Numbered from the stretch's first letter, positions 9,358 to 18,032 are shown. The stretch is DNA of 64,000 bases from Aurantibrevibacter litoralis (GCF_034651555.1 NZ_JAYEEQ010000017.1:15719-79718), one strand, 5' to 3'. Translations and numbers: made by a program. Notes: generated from the sequence alone by a model not told the origin.

Positions 9358-10482
9358 CTAGAATGAATATACGGCCGCTAACACAAAAGAGGCCAAGCTT
9401 TTCTTGAGATTCAAATCGCTATTTAAGAAAGCCTCATCAGAGGCACTATCTAGTCGCAACTCGGGAATAATAGTTAAATCTCCTATTTTGGCGTTTGCTG
9501 TAAGGGTAAGGGCAAAGACGTTGGAGTCTTCCAAACCTGTGCCAATAGCACCAAAATCGCCCGATTCTTCAAAATATTCACCCCGCAAACCAAGGGCAAA
9601 CGTATCTGTAATACTGTATTGTGGATAAAGGGCTACCCCGTAAAAACCTAGGTCGTCGGTATCTTGATAGGTTGCATTGATGCCCAGAAAGAACGAATCG
9701 GAAAGGTCGAAACCACCGGTATAATCTATTTGGAATAAGGATTTGGTGTCTCCATCTTGAAGACTACCACCCACAAGAACCTCGTCAAAACCTTGTTTGC
9801 CCACAATAAGATTTAAAAACTGTCCGGAATACCCTAGTTGTGCACCAAAGGAAAGTTCGCCAAAAGGGTTTATGTCCGTAAAATCGGTTGGGTTTAGCAC
9901 GGCCACCATGGCAGACCAGTCATTGCCCAAATCAAAATCGGCCTTTATACCAGCATGAGAAAAGGGACCCCAGGAAAACATATAGGAGGTGCTGTAATTA
10001 AAATTAGCCGCAGGGGAGATCACTTCGTACCCTAAAAAGGTATTGAAGTTACCAAAAGTTAAGCGGGTACTTTCGCTCACTTGCCAGTACACATATAATT
10101 GGTTTACAATGTTTGGAGAGCCAAATGGGGAACCAAACACTGCATCTTCGCCACGGGGCCCAAAAACTAAATCGGCCACAAATCCTACTTTTTCACCTTC
10201 ATAGCTGGCAATGAGGTTTACCATGCCGAGCGCAAATCCGGGGTCATTGGCAAAGGAGGTACCCGGTGCGGTGGGGCTCGCTACAATATCGCCGTTTTCA
10301 TCGGGGATAAATTTGTTGAGTCCGTTAAAATTGCTTCGGTAGTAGGCATCTACTGTGCCGCTAAAGGAAAATGCAGGTTTGGTATCTTCCTCTTCTTCTT
10401 GGGCAAACACACCCATAGAAATAAGCGCAATGGCTAAAAAAAGTATTTTTTTTCCGTAATTTGTATTGGTAATCGCTTTCAT
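9358..10482 (-). CDS. Outer-membrane beta-barrel protein linked to ammonium transport
   Basis: A 374-residue protein with a Sec signal peptide (KKILFLAIALISMGVFAQ) and an acidic linker (EEEEDTK). Alternating hydrophobic and aromatic beta-strands and a terminal aromatic residue (SFVLAAVYSF) are typical of outer-membrane barrels. Strand motifs include FSFSGTVDAYYRSNFNG, NQLYVYWQVSESTRLTFGNF and GFYGVALYPQYSITDTFALG. It resembles the OmpL-like barrel often found after amt and PII genes in this group. It is the last gene of the PII-amt-barrel unit, separated from amt by about 120 bp with a stem-loop. A role as a diffusion channel for nitrogen compounds is inference from context. Confidence 0.75.
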   Translation of the reverse strand: MKAITNTNYGKKILFLAIALISMGVFAQEEEEDTKPAFSFSGTVDAYYRSNFNGLNKFIPDENGDIVASPTAPGTSFANDPGFALGMVNLIASYEGEKVGFVADLVFGPRGEDAVFGSPFGSPNIVNQLYVYWQVSESTRLTFGNFNTFLGYEVISPAANFNYSTSYMFSWGPFSHAGIKADFDLGNDWSAMVAVLNPTDFTDINPFGELSFGAQLGYSGQFLNLIVGKQGFDEVLVGGSLQDGDTKSLFQIDYTGGFDLSDSFFLGINATYQDTDDLGFYGVALYPQYSITDTFALGLRGEYFEESGDFGAIGTGLEDSNVFALTLTANAKIGDLTIIPELRLDSASDEAFLNSDLNLKKSLASFVLAAVYSF

Positions 10483-10559
10483 ATATTCAAAATTTAGAGT
10501 TCCTAGTTCCTAGGATATTATTAATTTTTGAGATGTATCGTATATTGAAAAGGTTACTA

Positions 10560-10590
10560 ACGGAGCGTTCTGCAAAACGCTCCGTATCTT
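10560..10590. terminator. Stem-loop between amt and the barrel gene
   Basis: Perfect 10-bp stem ACGGAGCGTT/AACGCTCCGT with a six-base loop. The T-rich tail (ATCTTTTT) lies on the plus-strand side. For the minus-strand transcript it would be an intra-operon stem rather than a classical terminator, possibly adjusting barrel expression relative to amt. Confidence 0.6.
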
Positions 10591-10603
10591 TTTATACTAA
10601 ATA

Positions 10604-11848
10604 TTAATGTTGATTCATTCTAAAATCGGAGTAGGCGTCCATACCGTGCTCATGAAGATCTAAGCCTTCTATTTCCTCCTCTTTAGATACCCGGATTCCT
10701 ATGGTTTTCTTGAGGGTGTAGATGATAGCGAAAGCGGTTATGGAGCAGAAAGTGGCCGTTGCGCCAACACCGGCAAGTTGAAAAAGGAATTGCTCGCCAC
10801 CCGCTTTAGCACCAAAAATGCCTACAGCTAGGGTACCCCAAATGCCGCAAATAAGGTGAACCGCAACAGCTCCTACAGGGTCGTCTAATTTTAATTTGTC
10901 TATGAGTGCCACGCCCAAAACCACAATAGCACCGGCCAATAGTCCTATGACAATACTTTCAAAAGGCGACATTAAATCGGCTCCTGCGGTGATGCCTACC
11001 AAACCACCAAGAATACCGTTTAAGAACATGGTAAGATCAAAATTCTTGTACAGTACACTAGACAGAATAAAAGCACCAATTCCTCCGGCGGCGGCGGCCA
11101 AAGATGTGGTTACAAGCACAAGTGAGGTGCCAGCCGGATCAGCGGATAACACCGAACCTCCGTTAAACCCAAACCAGCCTAACCAAAGAATTAAAACTCC
11201 GGCTGCGGCCATAGGTATGTTATGACCCGGAATAGCATTGGTGGTGCCATTAAATTTGCCAATCCTAGGGCCTAGGAGGTAAATAGCGATAATGGCTGCC
11301 CATCCGCCCACCGAATGCACCAAGGTAGAACCCGCAAAATCATAGAATCCGCTATCCTCTCCCCCAAGGGTAGATAGGAAGCCTCCGCCCCATTGCCAAG
11401 AACCTACAATAGGGTAAACTAATCCTACATAAACCATGGTAAATATCATAAAGGCTCCTAATTTAATGCGCTCTGCCACCGCTCCGGAAACAATGGTTGC
11501 TGCTGTGGCGGCAAACATCGCTTGAAACAAGAAGTCCGTCCAGTAGGTGTACCCTTCATTATAAGTTAAATCTAAAGCGCCTTCGGCATCTAAAGGAGCC
11601 TCCAGGCCAAATCCTGCAAACCCTAGAAATCCGTTAAAATCTCCGGGATACATTAAATTGAAACCTCCAACATAATAGAGGAGCACCCCAATACAAATGA
11701 TAAAAACATTTTTAAATAAAATATTGATGGTATTTTTTTGCCGAGTTAGACCGATCTCTAAAAAGGAAAAGCCTAAATGCATGAAGAATACGAGAGCCGT
11801 ACATACCATCATCCATAAATTGTTTGCTGTAAATAATCCTGCGTCCAT
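10604..11848 (-). CDS. amt: Ammonium transporter (Amt)
   Basis: A 414-residue Amt/MEP/Rh-family channel with about eleven membrane helices. Family signatures are visible: FMHLGFSFLEIGLTRQKN in TM1-2, FAGSTLVHSVGGWAAII with the conserved first pore His, PAAG-rich GHNIPMAAAGVLILWLGWFGFNGGS, and VGAVAVHLICGIWGTLAVGIFG with the second pore His. It moves ammonium across the inner membrane. It lies directly downstream of the PII gene (31-bp gap), the usual arrangement in which PII blocks the channel when nitrogen is plentiful. No N-terminal signal extension is visible and the protein begins MDAGLFTANN, short for the family. Confidence 0.95.
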   Translation of the reverse strand: MDAGLFTANNLWMMVCTALVFFMHLGFSFLEIGLTRQKNTINILFKNVFIICIGVLLYYVGGFNLMYPGDFNGFLGFAGFGLEAPLDAEGALDLTYNEGYTYWTDFLFQAMFAATAATIVSGAVAERIKLGAFMIFTMVYVGLVYPIVGSWQWGGGFLSTLGGEDSGFYDFAGSTLVHSVGGWAAIIAIYLLGPRIGKFNGTTNAIPGHNIPMAAAGVLILWLGWFGFNGGSVLSADPAGTSLVLVTTSLAAAAGGIGAFILSSVLYKNFDLTMFLNGILGGLVGITAGADLMSPFESIVIGLLAGAIVVLGVALIDKLKLDDPVGAVAVHLICGIWGTLAVGIFGAKAGGEQFLFQLAGVGATATFCSITAFAIIYTLKKTIGIRVSKEEEIEGLDLHEHGMDAYSDFRMNQH

Positions 11849-11879
11849 AATGTAGTTTTTTGTGCGTTACTTATTTTTT

Positions 11880-12218
11880 TTAGTTGATACCTGCAATTCC
11901 GTTTTCTTTGGTTCGTATACGATACGCATCGATCATTTCAGAGATGAATACCTTGCCATCTCCCACATTGCCGGTATTGGCAGCATCTAAAATGGTGTTC
12001 ACCGTACGCTCCAAAAAGTCATCGGATACAACGATTACAAGATATCTTCGTTGGATATCGGTAGTGCTGTAGGAAATGCCCCGGTATACATGACCTTCTT
12101 TTTCATTACCTACGCCGGTAACATCCCAGTAACTAAAAAAATTAACTTCAATTCGATGAAGTGCTTTTTTAACTTCATCAAACTTTGATTTTCTAATGAT
12201 TGCCTCGATTTTTTTCAT
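11880..12218 (-). CDS. glnK: PII nitrogen regulatory protein
   Basis: A 112-residue full-length PII signal protein. It starts MKKIEAIIRKSKFDEVKKAL. The T-loop reads HVYRGISYSTTDIQRRYL, with a Tyr at residue 50 in place of the usual uridylylation Tyr51. The B-loop/C-terminal signature TGNVGDGKVFI is intact. PII senses ATP/ADP and 2-oxoglutarate and regulates Amt. The T-loop sequence differs clearly from the proteobacterial version, so covalent modification cannot be assumed. It is the first gene of the PII-amt-barrel operon. Confidence 0.93.
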   Translation of the reverse strand: MKKIEAIIRKSKFDEVKKALHRIEVNFFSYWDVTGVGNEKEGHVYRGISYSTTDIQRRYLVIVVSDDFLERTVNTILDAANTGNVGDGKVFISEMIDAYRIRTKENGIAGIN

Positions 12219-12508
12219 AATTGTTTTGATTTATGGCTGTAAATGTATGTTTTAAAATTAATTACCCCATAAAAAATAGGGGTATAAGGTTAATTTTTAT
12301 GTTTATAGTAAAATATACCATATAAATTTAAGGGTATAGCTAATAATTATTTTTAATATTGAAAATGTGATGATTTATTTAGAGGCATTTTACAATTCAA
12401 TTGAATTTTTAGCATAGAAATGCCCCAGTACATCGAGTATTGTTAAAAAATAAGATATAAAGATTTAATTTGTGTAGTTTTTTTAAAAAAGGATGGAATT
12501 TGCTCTAA
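12219..12508. promoter_or_regulatory. AT-rich upstream region of the PII-amt operon
   Basis: A 290-bp, very AT-rich region that must carry the minus-strand promoter of the PII-amt unit. I looked for a sigma-54 -24/-12 motif and did not see a convincing one. Confidence 0.4.
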
Positions 12509-12877
12509 TTATAACAATTTAGAAAACCACAGGCCTAAACCAACAGCTAAAATTCCAAGTATGATACTGCCAAGGGTGTAGAATATGGCGATTTGAAGAT
12601 CCCCGGATTTGGAGAACAGATAATTCTCTAAAGCAAAAGCGGAAAAGGTGGTAAAACCACCACAAAATCCGGTAGCAAAAAGAACGTAGTGTGTTTCAGA
12701 AAGGATACGGTTTTGAAAAAGACCAAATAACAGCCCCAAAAGTAGGCAACCGAGAAGATTCACCAAGAGCGTTCCTAAGGGATAGGGTGTGTATAATACG
12801 TTTAGCGCCTTTCCTATACTATAACGTAGGGCACTCCCTAAACCACCACCTAAAAAAATAAGTAAAACTAATTTCAT
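12509..12877 (-). CDS. crcB: Fluoride channel CrcB/FluC
   Basis: A 122-residue four-helix membrane protein with the Fluc signature: GGGLGSALRYSIG at the N-terminus, PLGTLLVNLLGCLLLGLL in TM2 with the pore Asn, and GFCGGFTTFSAFALEN in TM3 with the paired Phe residues and Thr-Thr-Phe-Ser break. It forms dual-topology dimers that export fluoride. Single copy and full length. No fluoride riboswitch was recognised upstream. A small membrane-protein gene lies immediately upstream on the same strand (17-bp gap), so the two may be co-transcribed. Confidence 0.95.
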   Translation of the reverse strand: MKLVLLIFLGGGLGSALRYSIGKALNVLYTPYPLGTLLVNLLGCLLLGLLFGLFQNRILSETHYVLFATGFCGGFTTFSAFALENYLFSKSGDLQIAIFYTLGSIILGILAVGLGLWFSKLL

Positions 12878-12894
12878 ACCCTAAAGGTATAAAA

Positions 12895-13065
12895 CTACAC
12901 CGCTTTTTCGTATTTCGGCAGCACAATATCCATAGGATGCATTTTTTCCGCCAACGGTTGCTGCTTTATTCTTCGATTTTCTTTAGGGGTTCGGTTAACG
13001 CTAAATAGTAATAATGCGATGTTAAGGCAGATTAATGTGAAGAGTATGCCAAAAAAAGTTACCAT
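12895..13065 (-). CDS. Small single-pass membrane protein (56 residues)
   Basis: A short gene beginning ATG at 13063-13065 and ending TAG at 12895-12897. The product begins MVTFFGILFTLICLNIALLL, followed by FSVNRTPKENRR and a charged tail ending in PMDIVLPKYEKAV. One hydrophobic helix (residues about 4-23) is followed by a basic stop-transfer and a cytosolic tail. Its N-terminus matches the 30-residue product at 45262-45354 at 12 of 23 positions. Coding is supported by the transmembrane-plus-charged-tail layout and by the position just before crcB. Function unknown. Confidence 0.6.
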   Translation of the reverse strand: MVTFFGILFTLICLNIALLLFSVNRTPKENRRIKQQPLAEKMHPMDIVLPKYEKAV

Positions 13066-13180
13066 TTATCCCGAAAATTTAGTTGTATAACGCAAAAGTA
13101 CGTCTTTTCTTATCTTATACGTTAGAAAAATGCCTTTTGTTGTACGCCATTCAATTTTTGCGAGGTGTATGGTTATTTTG

Positions 13181-13369
13181 TTAATTTTTAAGAAAATGTT
13201 TAATTAAAAACAAAATACCTATAAAAGTTGCAAAGCCGACAATAATCCATTGATAGCCTTTGTAATTTTTATGGTGCAATTTTTTGTCTTTTTTATAGGT
13301 GTAGCTAAGTGCCGCAATAAAAACGACCACAAAAAGTCCGGCAAATAGTAATTGTCCGTTAGAGAACAT
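13181..13369 (-). CDS. Small two-helix membrane protein
   Basis: A 62-residue protein (MFSNGQLLFAGLFVVVFIAA start) with two hydrophobic helices at residues 5-23 and 40-57 separated by a very basic loop (YKKDKKLHHKNYKGYQ). The ATG at 13367-13369 is preferred. An open frame extends upstream to 13498, but that part overlaps the divergent MazG-like gene and has no membrane-protein logic. Similar small membrane proteins are common and unassigned in Flavobacteriaceae. Function unknown. Confidence 0.65.
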   Translation of the reverse strand: MFSNGQLLFAGLFVVVFIAALSYTYKKDKKLHHKNYKGYQWIIVGFATFIGILFLIKHFLKN

Positions 13370-13408
13370 ATCTTTATTTTTGCCCAAAGCTAGCGTAAAA
13401 AAAGAATA

Positions 13409-13795
13409 ATGAAAAGTAAACTTAGAGCCGTGGCGCAGTTTCACACCTCTTTTGGTTTGGGGGTTTCCGAAAAACCAAAGGCAGATCTTGGGGTGCAAAA
13501 GAATTTGCTTCGTTTTAACTTAATGGATGAAGAAAATAGGGAGTATTTGGAGGCAGCCAATAAAAATGACTTATTGGAAGTGGCCGATGCCTTGGGAGAT
13601 ATGCTCTATATTTTGTGCGGTACCATACTAGAACACGGTATGCAACATAAAATTACGGAGGTGTTCGAGGAAATTCAACGTAGTAATATGAGTAAATTGG
13701 ATGCTGACGGCAAACCTATTTATCGCGAAGATGGCAAGGTGCTTAAAGGCCCCAACTATTTTAAACCCAATATTAAACAAATATTGGATAACTAA
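13409..13795 (+). CDS. MazG-like nucleoside triphosphate pyrophosphohydrolase-family protein
   Basis: A 128-residue all-alpha protein of the MazG/phosphoribosyl-ATP pyrophosphohydrolase-like superfamily. The metal-binding pattern is visible as EENREYLEAANKND followed by EVADALGDMLYIL (EExxE and ExxD pairs that hold magnesium). The tail (MSKLDADGKPIYREDGKVLK, then GPNYFKP) matches Bacteroidota members I recall. Such proteins hydrolyse nucleoside triphosphates or related pyrophosphates; the substrate here is not known. It is divergent from the small membrane gene at 13181-13369, with only 39 bp between starts. Confidence 0.8.
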   Translation: MKSKLRAVAQFHTSFGLGVSEKPKADLGVQKNLLRFNLMDEENREYLEAANKNDLLEVADALGDMLYILCGTILEHGMQHKITEVFEEIQRSNMSKLDADGKPIYREDGKVLKGPNYFKPNIKQILDN

Positions 13796-13822
13796 AAATC
13801 ACCTTTTTCTAGGTGATTTTTA
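13795..13822. terminator. Bidirectional hairpin terminator
   Basis: Perfect 10-bp stem AAAATCACCT/AGGTGATTTT with a six-base loop, flanked by A and T runs. It lies between the convergent MazG-like and aminotransferase genes. Confidence 0.85.
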
Positions 13823-13849
13823 TACGATTTATAGGTAAGTGCGAACCGT

Positions 13850-14914
13850 TTATACGGAATAGCGCCAAGCAAACGGATCTTCGCATCGGTTGTTTTGAAT
13901 ATCCGTAATGCGTTTTTTAAATTGCGCTGCGTAACTTTCAGTTAGCTCCGGAAGATGGTAATCGGTTTGTTGATATCCAAACGTGGCAATAGGTGAAACA
14001 ACCGCAGCGGTACCAGCTCCGAACATTTCTTTTAATGCGCCTCTTTTCGCTGCTTCAACAATTTCTTTCACTTTTATAGGACGCACCTCTGTGGGTATTC
14101 CTTGGTCTTTGGCAAGTTCCAAAATACTTTTTCGAGTAATGCCATCTAAGATACGATCACTCGTTGGTGCCGTAATCAAGGTGTCATCAATGCGAATAAA
14201 AATATTCATAGCGCCTGCTTCTTCAATGAATTCGTGTGTGGTGTCATCGGTCCATATCACTTGATTATACCCTTTTTGTACCGCAAGTTGGGTAGGGTAG
14301 AATTGGCCGGCATAATTGCCGCCTGCTTTAGCAAACCCTACGCCGCCATTGGCCGAACGGGAATAGGTTTCTTCGATAAGGACTTTTACTTTGCCCGAAA
14401 AATAGGCTCCAGAAGGGGCACATGCTATTATGAATTTATACGCATCTGCCGGGGAAGCATGAAACCCTATACCAGAAGCAAACATATAAGGGCGTATGTA
14501 TAAAGAACTTCCATGTGCTTTCGGAATCCAATTCCGATCCAAACGCAATAAAGCCTTTAGTCCTTCCATAAAATAATCTTCCGGAATTTCAGGCATGGCC
14601 ATTCGTTTGGCAGAGATGTTGAATCGCTTGTGGTTATCTAACGGTCTGAAAAGCCAAATTTGATCTTCCGAATCCTTATAGGCCTTCATTCCTTCAAAAA
14701 TGGACTGACCATAATGAAAAATTTTTGCCGCAGGATCTAAGCTTATGGGCTGATAGGGTATAATCTTGGGGGTTTCCCATCCGCCTTGCGCAAAATCACA
14801 GACCAGCATGTGATCTGCAAAAACATTTCCAAAGGATAAATTTTCAAAATCGACCTCGTTTAGTTTGGACGATTTTATTTTTTCAATTCGTATATTATCT
14901 ACTGTTGCAGCCAT
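13850..14914 (-). CDS. ilvE: Branched-chain amino acid aminotransferase
   Basis: A 354-residue fold-type IV PLP aminotransferase of the eukaryotic-like BCAT subgroup. Segments include FGQ-type YGQSIFEGMKAYKDSEDQIWLFRP, NHKRFNISAKRMAMP, SLYIRPYMFASG, the PLP-Lys region VGFAKAGGNYAGQ, EEAGAMNIFI, TSDRILDGITRKSILELA and EMFGAGTAAVVSPI. It transfers amino groups between leucine, isoleucine or valine and 2-oxoglutarate. It is monocistronic by context, with a terminator downstream and a gene-free region upstream. Start at 14914 gives the usual family length. Confidence 0.95.
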   Translation of the reverse strand: MAATVDNIRIEKIKSSKLNEVDFENLSFGNVFADHMLVCDFAQGGWETPKIIPYQPISLDPAAKIFHYGQSIFEGMKAYKDSEDQIWLFRPLDNHKRFNISAKRMAMPEIPEDYFMEGLKALLRLDRNWIPKAHGSSLYIRPYMFASGIGFHASPADAYKFIIACAPSGAYFSGKVKVLIEETYSRSANGGVGFAKAGGNYAGQFYPTQLAVQKGYNQVIWTDDTTHEFIEEAGAMNIFIRIDDTLITAPTSDRILDGITRKSILELAKDQGIPTEVRPIKVKEIVEAAKRGALKEMFGAGTAAVVSPIATFGYQQTDYHLPELTESYAAQFKKRITDIQNNRCEDPFAWRYSV

Positions 14915-15312
14915 ACCAAATAATTTGAAGCAGTAAAATTAAGGAATATTAGGTTTCCGGTTTCTTTTTTTTGTTTAATATTAATCCGTTTTGTGGCAAT
15001 AGATAGAGTGATACGAAATAAACGCCTCAATGGTTACTCTGATGCTCGCCGGATTGGTATACGGTGCGTTTAGAAAAAGAACACAAAAGCTAAGGTATAG
15101 TGCGTTTTAACGATTTAGGGTTTTTATGTCCCAAAATGTGTTGGATAAAGAGGTTGTGGTACCTGAGATAGGCGTTATGCCAACTCGTATTGTGGCGCAG
15201 CGAGGGGCACTGCGCTAGACCTTGAAAGTGTGTAACAAGAAATGTGATAGATAAACCACTACCGCTGAAGCTTAGGTTTTTAAAGCTAATAGCCCTATAA
15301 TCCTGAAATAAT
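14915..15312. other. Intergenic region between divergent ilvE and mnmD
   Basis: About 400 bp. Only short open frames occur, none with a recognisable product. It must contain the promoters of both flanking genes. No repeat from the families described here was recognised in it. Confidence 0.4.
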
Positions 15313-15993
15313 ATGGAACGGAAAATTATTGAAACTTCGGATGGTTCTAAAACCATCTACCTTGTCGATTGGGACGAACATTACCATTCTAAGCATGGTG
15401 CCATTCAGGAGGCTTATCATGTTTTTATTCATGCAGGGCTAACTCTTTTCTCTCATCGGGATATTGCCATACTTGAAATGGGATTCGGAACGGGTCTTAA
15501 TGCATTCATTACTTTAGAAGAGGCTCAAAAGCTACATCTAAAAATAGCCTATACCGGTGTAGAGCTATATCCGATATCCCAAACGGAACTACAACAGCTA
15601 AATTACCTGCAACAATTAAACAAGCAGTCCTTAGCACCTCTTTTTTGGTCTATGCACCAGAATCCATGGAATGATGTAATACCTCTTACCGAAAATTTTA
15701 GTCTAAAAAAGGTACAAATGGATTTTTTAGAAGTTGCAGATCACAACAAGTACCATCTTATATATTTTGATGCTTTTGGGGCTCGAGTACAGCCCGAATT
15801 ATGGACAGAACACCTATTTCTAAAAATGTACAATGCCCTAAAATACAACGGTATTTTGGTTACCTATGCCGCTAAGGGCAGTGTTAGAAGGGCTTTGCAG
15901 TCCGTTGGTTTTGCGGTAGAGCGCTTACCCGGACCTCCCGGAAAACGAGAAATGCTTCGTGCAAGAAAGGTAAATACGCCAGTCGTGGCCTAA
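15313..15993 (+). CDS. mnmD: tRNA wobble-uridine methyltransferase MnmD
   Basis: A 226-residue SAM-dependent methyltransferase equivalent to the methyltransferase domain of MnmC, without the oxidase domain. It methylates 5-aminomethyl-2-thiouridine at tRNA position 34. Motifs: ETSDGSKTIYLVDWDEHYHS at the N-terminus, SAM motif ILEMGFGTGLNAF at about residue 54, YTGVELYPIS, and the diagnostic IYFDAFGARVQPELW near residue 153. It ends VERLPGPPGKREMLRARK. Start at 15313 gives normal length. Confidence 0.93.
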   Translation: MERKIIETSDGSKTIYLVDWDEHYHSKHGAIQEAYHVFIHAGLTLFSHRDIAILEMGFGTGLNAFITLEEAQKLHLKIAYTGVELYPISQTELQQLNYLQQLNKQSLAPLFWSMHQNPWNDVIPLTENFSLKKVQMDFLEVADHNKYHLIYFDAFGARVQPELWTEHLFLKMYNALKYNGILVTYAAKGSVRRALQSVGFAVERLPGPPGKREMLRARKVNTPVVA

Positions 15994-16304
15994 AATAATC
16001 ACGCTTGCGGCACCGTTTTTGGGTAGGTCATTAACACTGTACTGTTAAACCTAAATTAAACATCTTCAGAAGACCATTTAAAAAAGATATCTTTATAAAG
16101 AATATAGGATGAAAGGAGCCTAAATAAATTTCATCAGTATATATCCGTAGAGATGGGTATGTTTTTCAGGCGAATTCGTGAATGTGCAGTTCCGAGGCTT
16201 CGGGATTCGTTTCTTTATTATGAGCAAACTATAAAATTTTAAATTGATGAAACGAGCCATGCTAAAAAGTATAGCACACAGGAGAATGATTATTGGTGAG
16301 TTAC
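15994..16304. other. Intergenic region, no supported gene
   Basis: About 310 bp of AT-rich DNA after mnmD. No open frame was supported. It runs directly into the leader repeat before the epimerase gene. Confidence 0.4.
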
Positions 16305-16361
16305 ATTCTTGTGCTGCGCGCAGTAGAAGCACTACCGATTTAAAAAAATAACTATAAACAC
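16305..16361 (+). repeat. Leader repeat, copy 2, abutting the start codon of the epimerase gene
   Basis: Gap-free match to 8595-8651, in the same register relative to the start codon. The REP-like core here is a better palindrome: GTGCTGCGCGCAGTAGAAGCAC, with GTGCT...AGCAC ends and a central CTGCGCGCAG dyad. The A-rich leader containing CCGATTT follows, ending immediately before ATG. Confidence 0.8.
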
Positions 16362-17315
16362 ATGAAAATTTTAATAACAGGTGCAACTGGGTTGGTGGGC
16401 AAGGCAATTGTGGAGTTGTGCCTTAAAAAGGATATTCATATTCACTATCTTACGACCCGTCGTCACAAGATAAAATCCTCTGAAAATTATAAAGGTTTTT
16501 ATTGGAATCCTGCCAAGAAAGAAATCGATGCGGGTTGTTTTGACGGAGTACAGGCCATCATAAATTTGGCAGGTGCCAGTATTGCAAAACGATGGACGGC
16601 CGCTCATAAAAGGGCTATACTTCAGAGCAGATTAGACAGTATTAATACGCTTTATGAAGGTCTTCAAAGTGTTCAAAGTCATTCCGTTGTGTCTTTTGTT
16701 TCCGCATCTGGGGTAGGTATTTATCCCAATTCGTTATCCAATTATTACACAGAGGAAGAAACAGCCGTGGACAAGGGCTTTCTTGGCGAAGTGGTTGTGG
16801 CTTGGGAATCGGCGGCAGATGTATTTACATCGTTACATATAAACGTGGCTAAAATACGCATAGGTCTGGTGCTTTCCCTTTACGGAGGAGCGCTAACAGA
16901 AATGCACAAAACAATTAAAAATTATGTGGGTGCCGCTTTTGGTACGGGAGAGCAATGGCAGTCTTGGATCCATATAGATGATTTGGCGCAGCTATTTTTG
17001 TTTGTTGTTCGCAACGAATTGGAGGGCGTTTATAATGGGGTAGGCCCTAATCCGGTAACAAATTTGAAGCTGACTAAGGAAATAGCCAAAGTGCAAAATA
17101 AGCCTTTACTGTTGCCCAACATTCCCGAATTTGCCATGACGACATTGTTGGGAGAAATGGCCACACTTTTATTCTCTAGCCAACGTGTAAGTTCTAAAAA
17201 AATTGAAGAAGAAGGGTTTACGTTTTCCTATCAAAATATAGGTGTTGCCCTAGAGCATTTGTATGCCGATAAAAAAAAAGGAGTCCAAACAAATAAGCAG
17301 CCTGAGATACTTTAG
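16362..17315 (+). CDS. TIGR01777-family NAD(P)-dependent epimerase/SDR-like protein
   Basis: A 317-residue extended short-chain dehydrogenase-like protein of the YfcH/SulA group. The Rossmann motif GATGLVGKAI is at residue 7. The family-specific segments are YWNPAKKEID, IINLAGASIAKRWTAAHK, VSASGVGIYP with a catalytic-type Ser, VVAWESAAD, and RIGLVLSLYGGALTEM. The C-terminal DUF1731 region (PNPVTNLKLTKEIA, then PNIPEFAMTTLLGEMATLL) is present. Enzymatic role unproven. Start at the ATG abutting the leader repeat. Confidence 0.88.
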   Translation: MKILITGATGLVGKAIVELCLKKDIHIHYLTTRRHKIKSSENYKGFYWNPAKKEIDAGCFDGVQAIINLAGASIAKRWTAAHKRAILQSRLDSINTLYEGLQSVQSHSVVSFVSASGVGIYPNSLSNYYTEEETAVDKGFLGEVVVAWESAADVFTSLHINVAKIRIGLVLSLYGGALTEMHKTIKNYVGAAFGTGEQWQSWIHIDDLAQLFLFVVRNELEGVYNGVGPNPVTNLKLTKEIAKVQNKPLLLPNIPEFAMTTLLGEMATLLFSSQRVSSKKIEEEGFTFSYQNIGVALEHLYADKKKGVQTNKQPEIL

Positions 17316-17349
17316 GTATAAGGTAAAACGACCTCTGTTCCATGTATAA

Positions 17350-17373
17350 ATCCGCTTGAAGCGGATTTTTTTT
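17350..17373 (+). terminator. Rho-independent terminator
   Basis: Stem ATCCGC/GCGGAT with a five-base loop followed by eight T residues, downstream of the epimerase gene. Confidence 0.8.
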
Positions 17374-17390
17374 ATAAAGTTGAATGACAT

Positions 17391-17423
17391 TTTGACATTT
17401 ATAAAGAATTGGCAGTACTTTTG
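17391..17423 (+). promoter_or_regulatory. Bacteroidota-type promoter for grpE-dnaJ
   Basis: TTTG at 17391-17394 and TACTTTTG at 17416-17423, 21 bases apart, matching the phylum's -33 TTTG / -7 TANNTTTG sigma-A consensus. The grpE start follows 34 bases later. Confidence 0.65.
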
Positions 17424-17457
17424 CCCCTTCAAATCGATTATTTAAAGTACGTAACGC

Positions 17458-18024
17458 ATGAGTAAAACTGATAATACCGAAGAATGGGATGATGTAGTAT
17501 CCGAATCTGAAGCACAAAATGAAACAGAAGAGGAAATAATCCCTGAAGCAGCCGAAAATAAGGTCGAAGATCTGGATGAGGTGGCCTCACTTAAGGAAGA
17601 AGTCGCAAAGGAAAAAGATAAATTTTTACGCCTTTTTGCCGAGTTTGAGAATTATAAAAAGCGCACTACCAAAGAACGCATAGACCTTTTTAGAACTGCC
17701 GGGCAAGAAGTTATTGCTTCCTTGTTGCCGGTGTTAGATGATTTTGACCGCGCCCTAAAGGAATTGTCTAAATCCGAGGATAAAAATTTGTTTACCGGAA
17801 TAGAACTTATCAGTAACAAATTAAATGAAACCTTAAAAAATAAAGGGCTCAAAGAAGTAGCGGCAAATCCCGGTGACGCTTTTAATGCCGATATGCATGA
17901 GGCCATTACCCAAATTCCTGCACCGAATAAAAAAATGAAGGGAAAAATAATCGATGTAGTAGAAAAAGGATTTATGCTAGGGGACAAAATTATACGGCAC
18001 CCTAAAGTTGTTGTAGGAAATTAA
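17458..18024 (+). CDS. grpE: Nucleotide exchange factor GrpE
   Basis: A 188-residue GrpE. A very acidic N-terminal tail (residues 1-45) leads into a long coiled coil (LKEEVAKEKDKFLRLFAEFE) and the typical NYKKRTTKERIDLFRTAGQE helix. The beta domain carries HEAITQIPAPNKKMKGKI, GFMLGDKIIRHPKVVV. It drives ADP release from DnaK. It precedes dnaJ by 8 bp, so the two form an operon. DnaK is not in the window. Confidence 0.96.
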   Translation: MSKTDNTEEWDDVVSESEAQNETEEEIIPEAAENKVEDLDEVASLKEEVAKEKDKFLRLFAEFENYKKRTTKERIDLFRTAGQEVIASLLPVLDDFDRALKELSKSEDKNLFTGIELISNKLNETLKNKGLKEVAANPGDAFNADMHEAITQIPAPNKKMKGKIIDVVEKGFMLGDKIIRHPKVVVGN

Positions 18025-18032
18025 AAGCGCAG

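Noticed and set aside
12219..12508. Sigma-54 promoter for the PII-amt operon
   Set aside because: No convincing TGGCAC-N5-TTGC pattern in the minus direction.
15090..15356. An 88-codon minus-strand open frame overlapping the mnmD start
   Set aside because: Overlaps a well-supported gene and has no protein-like pattern.
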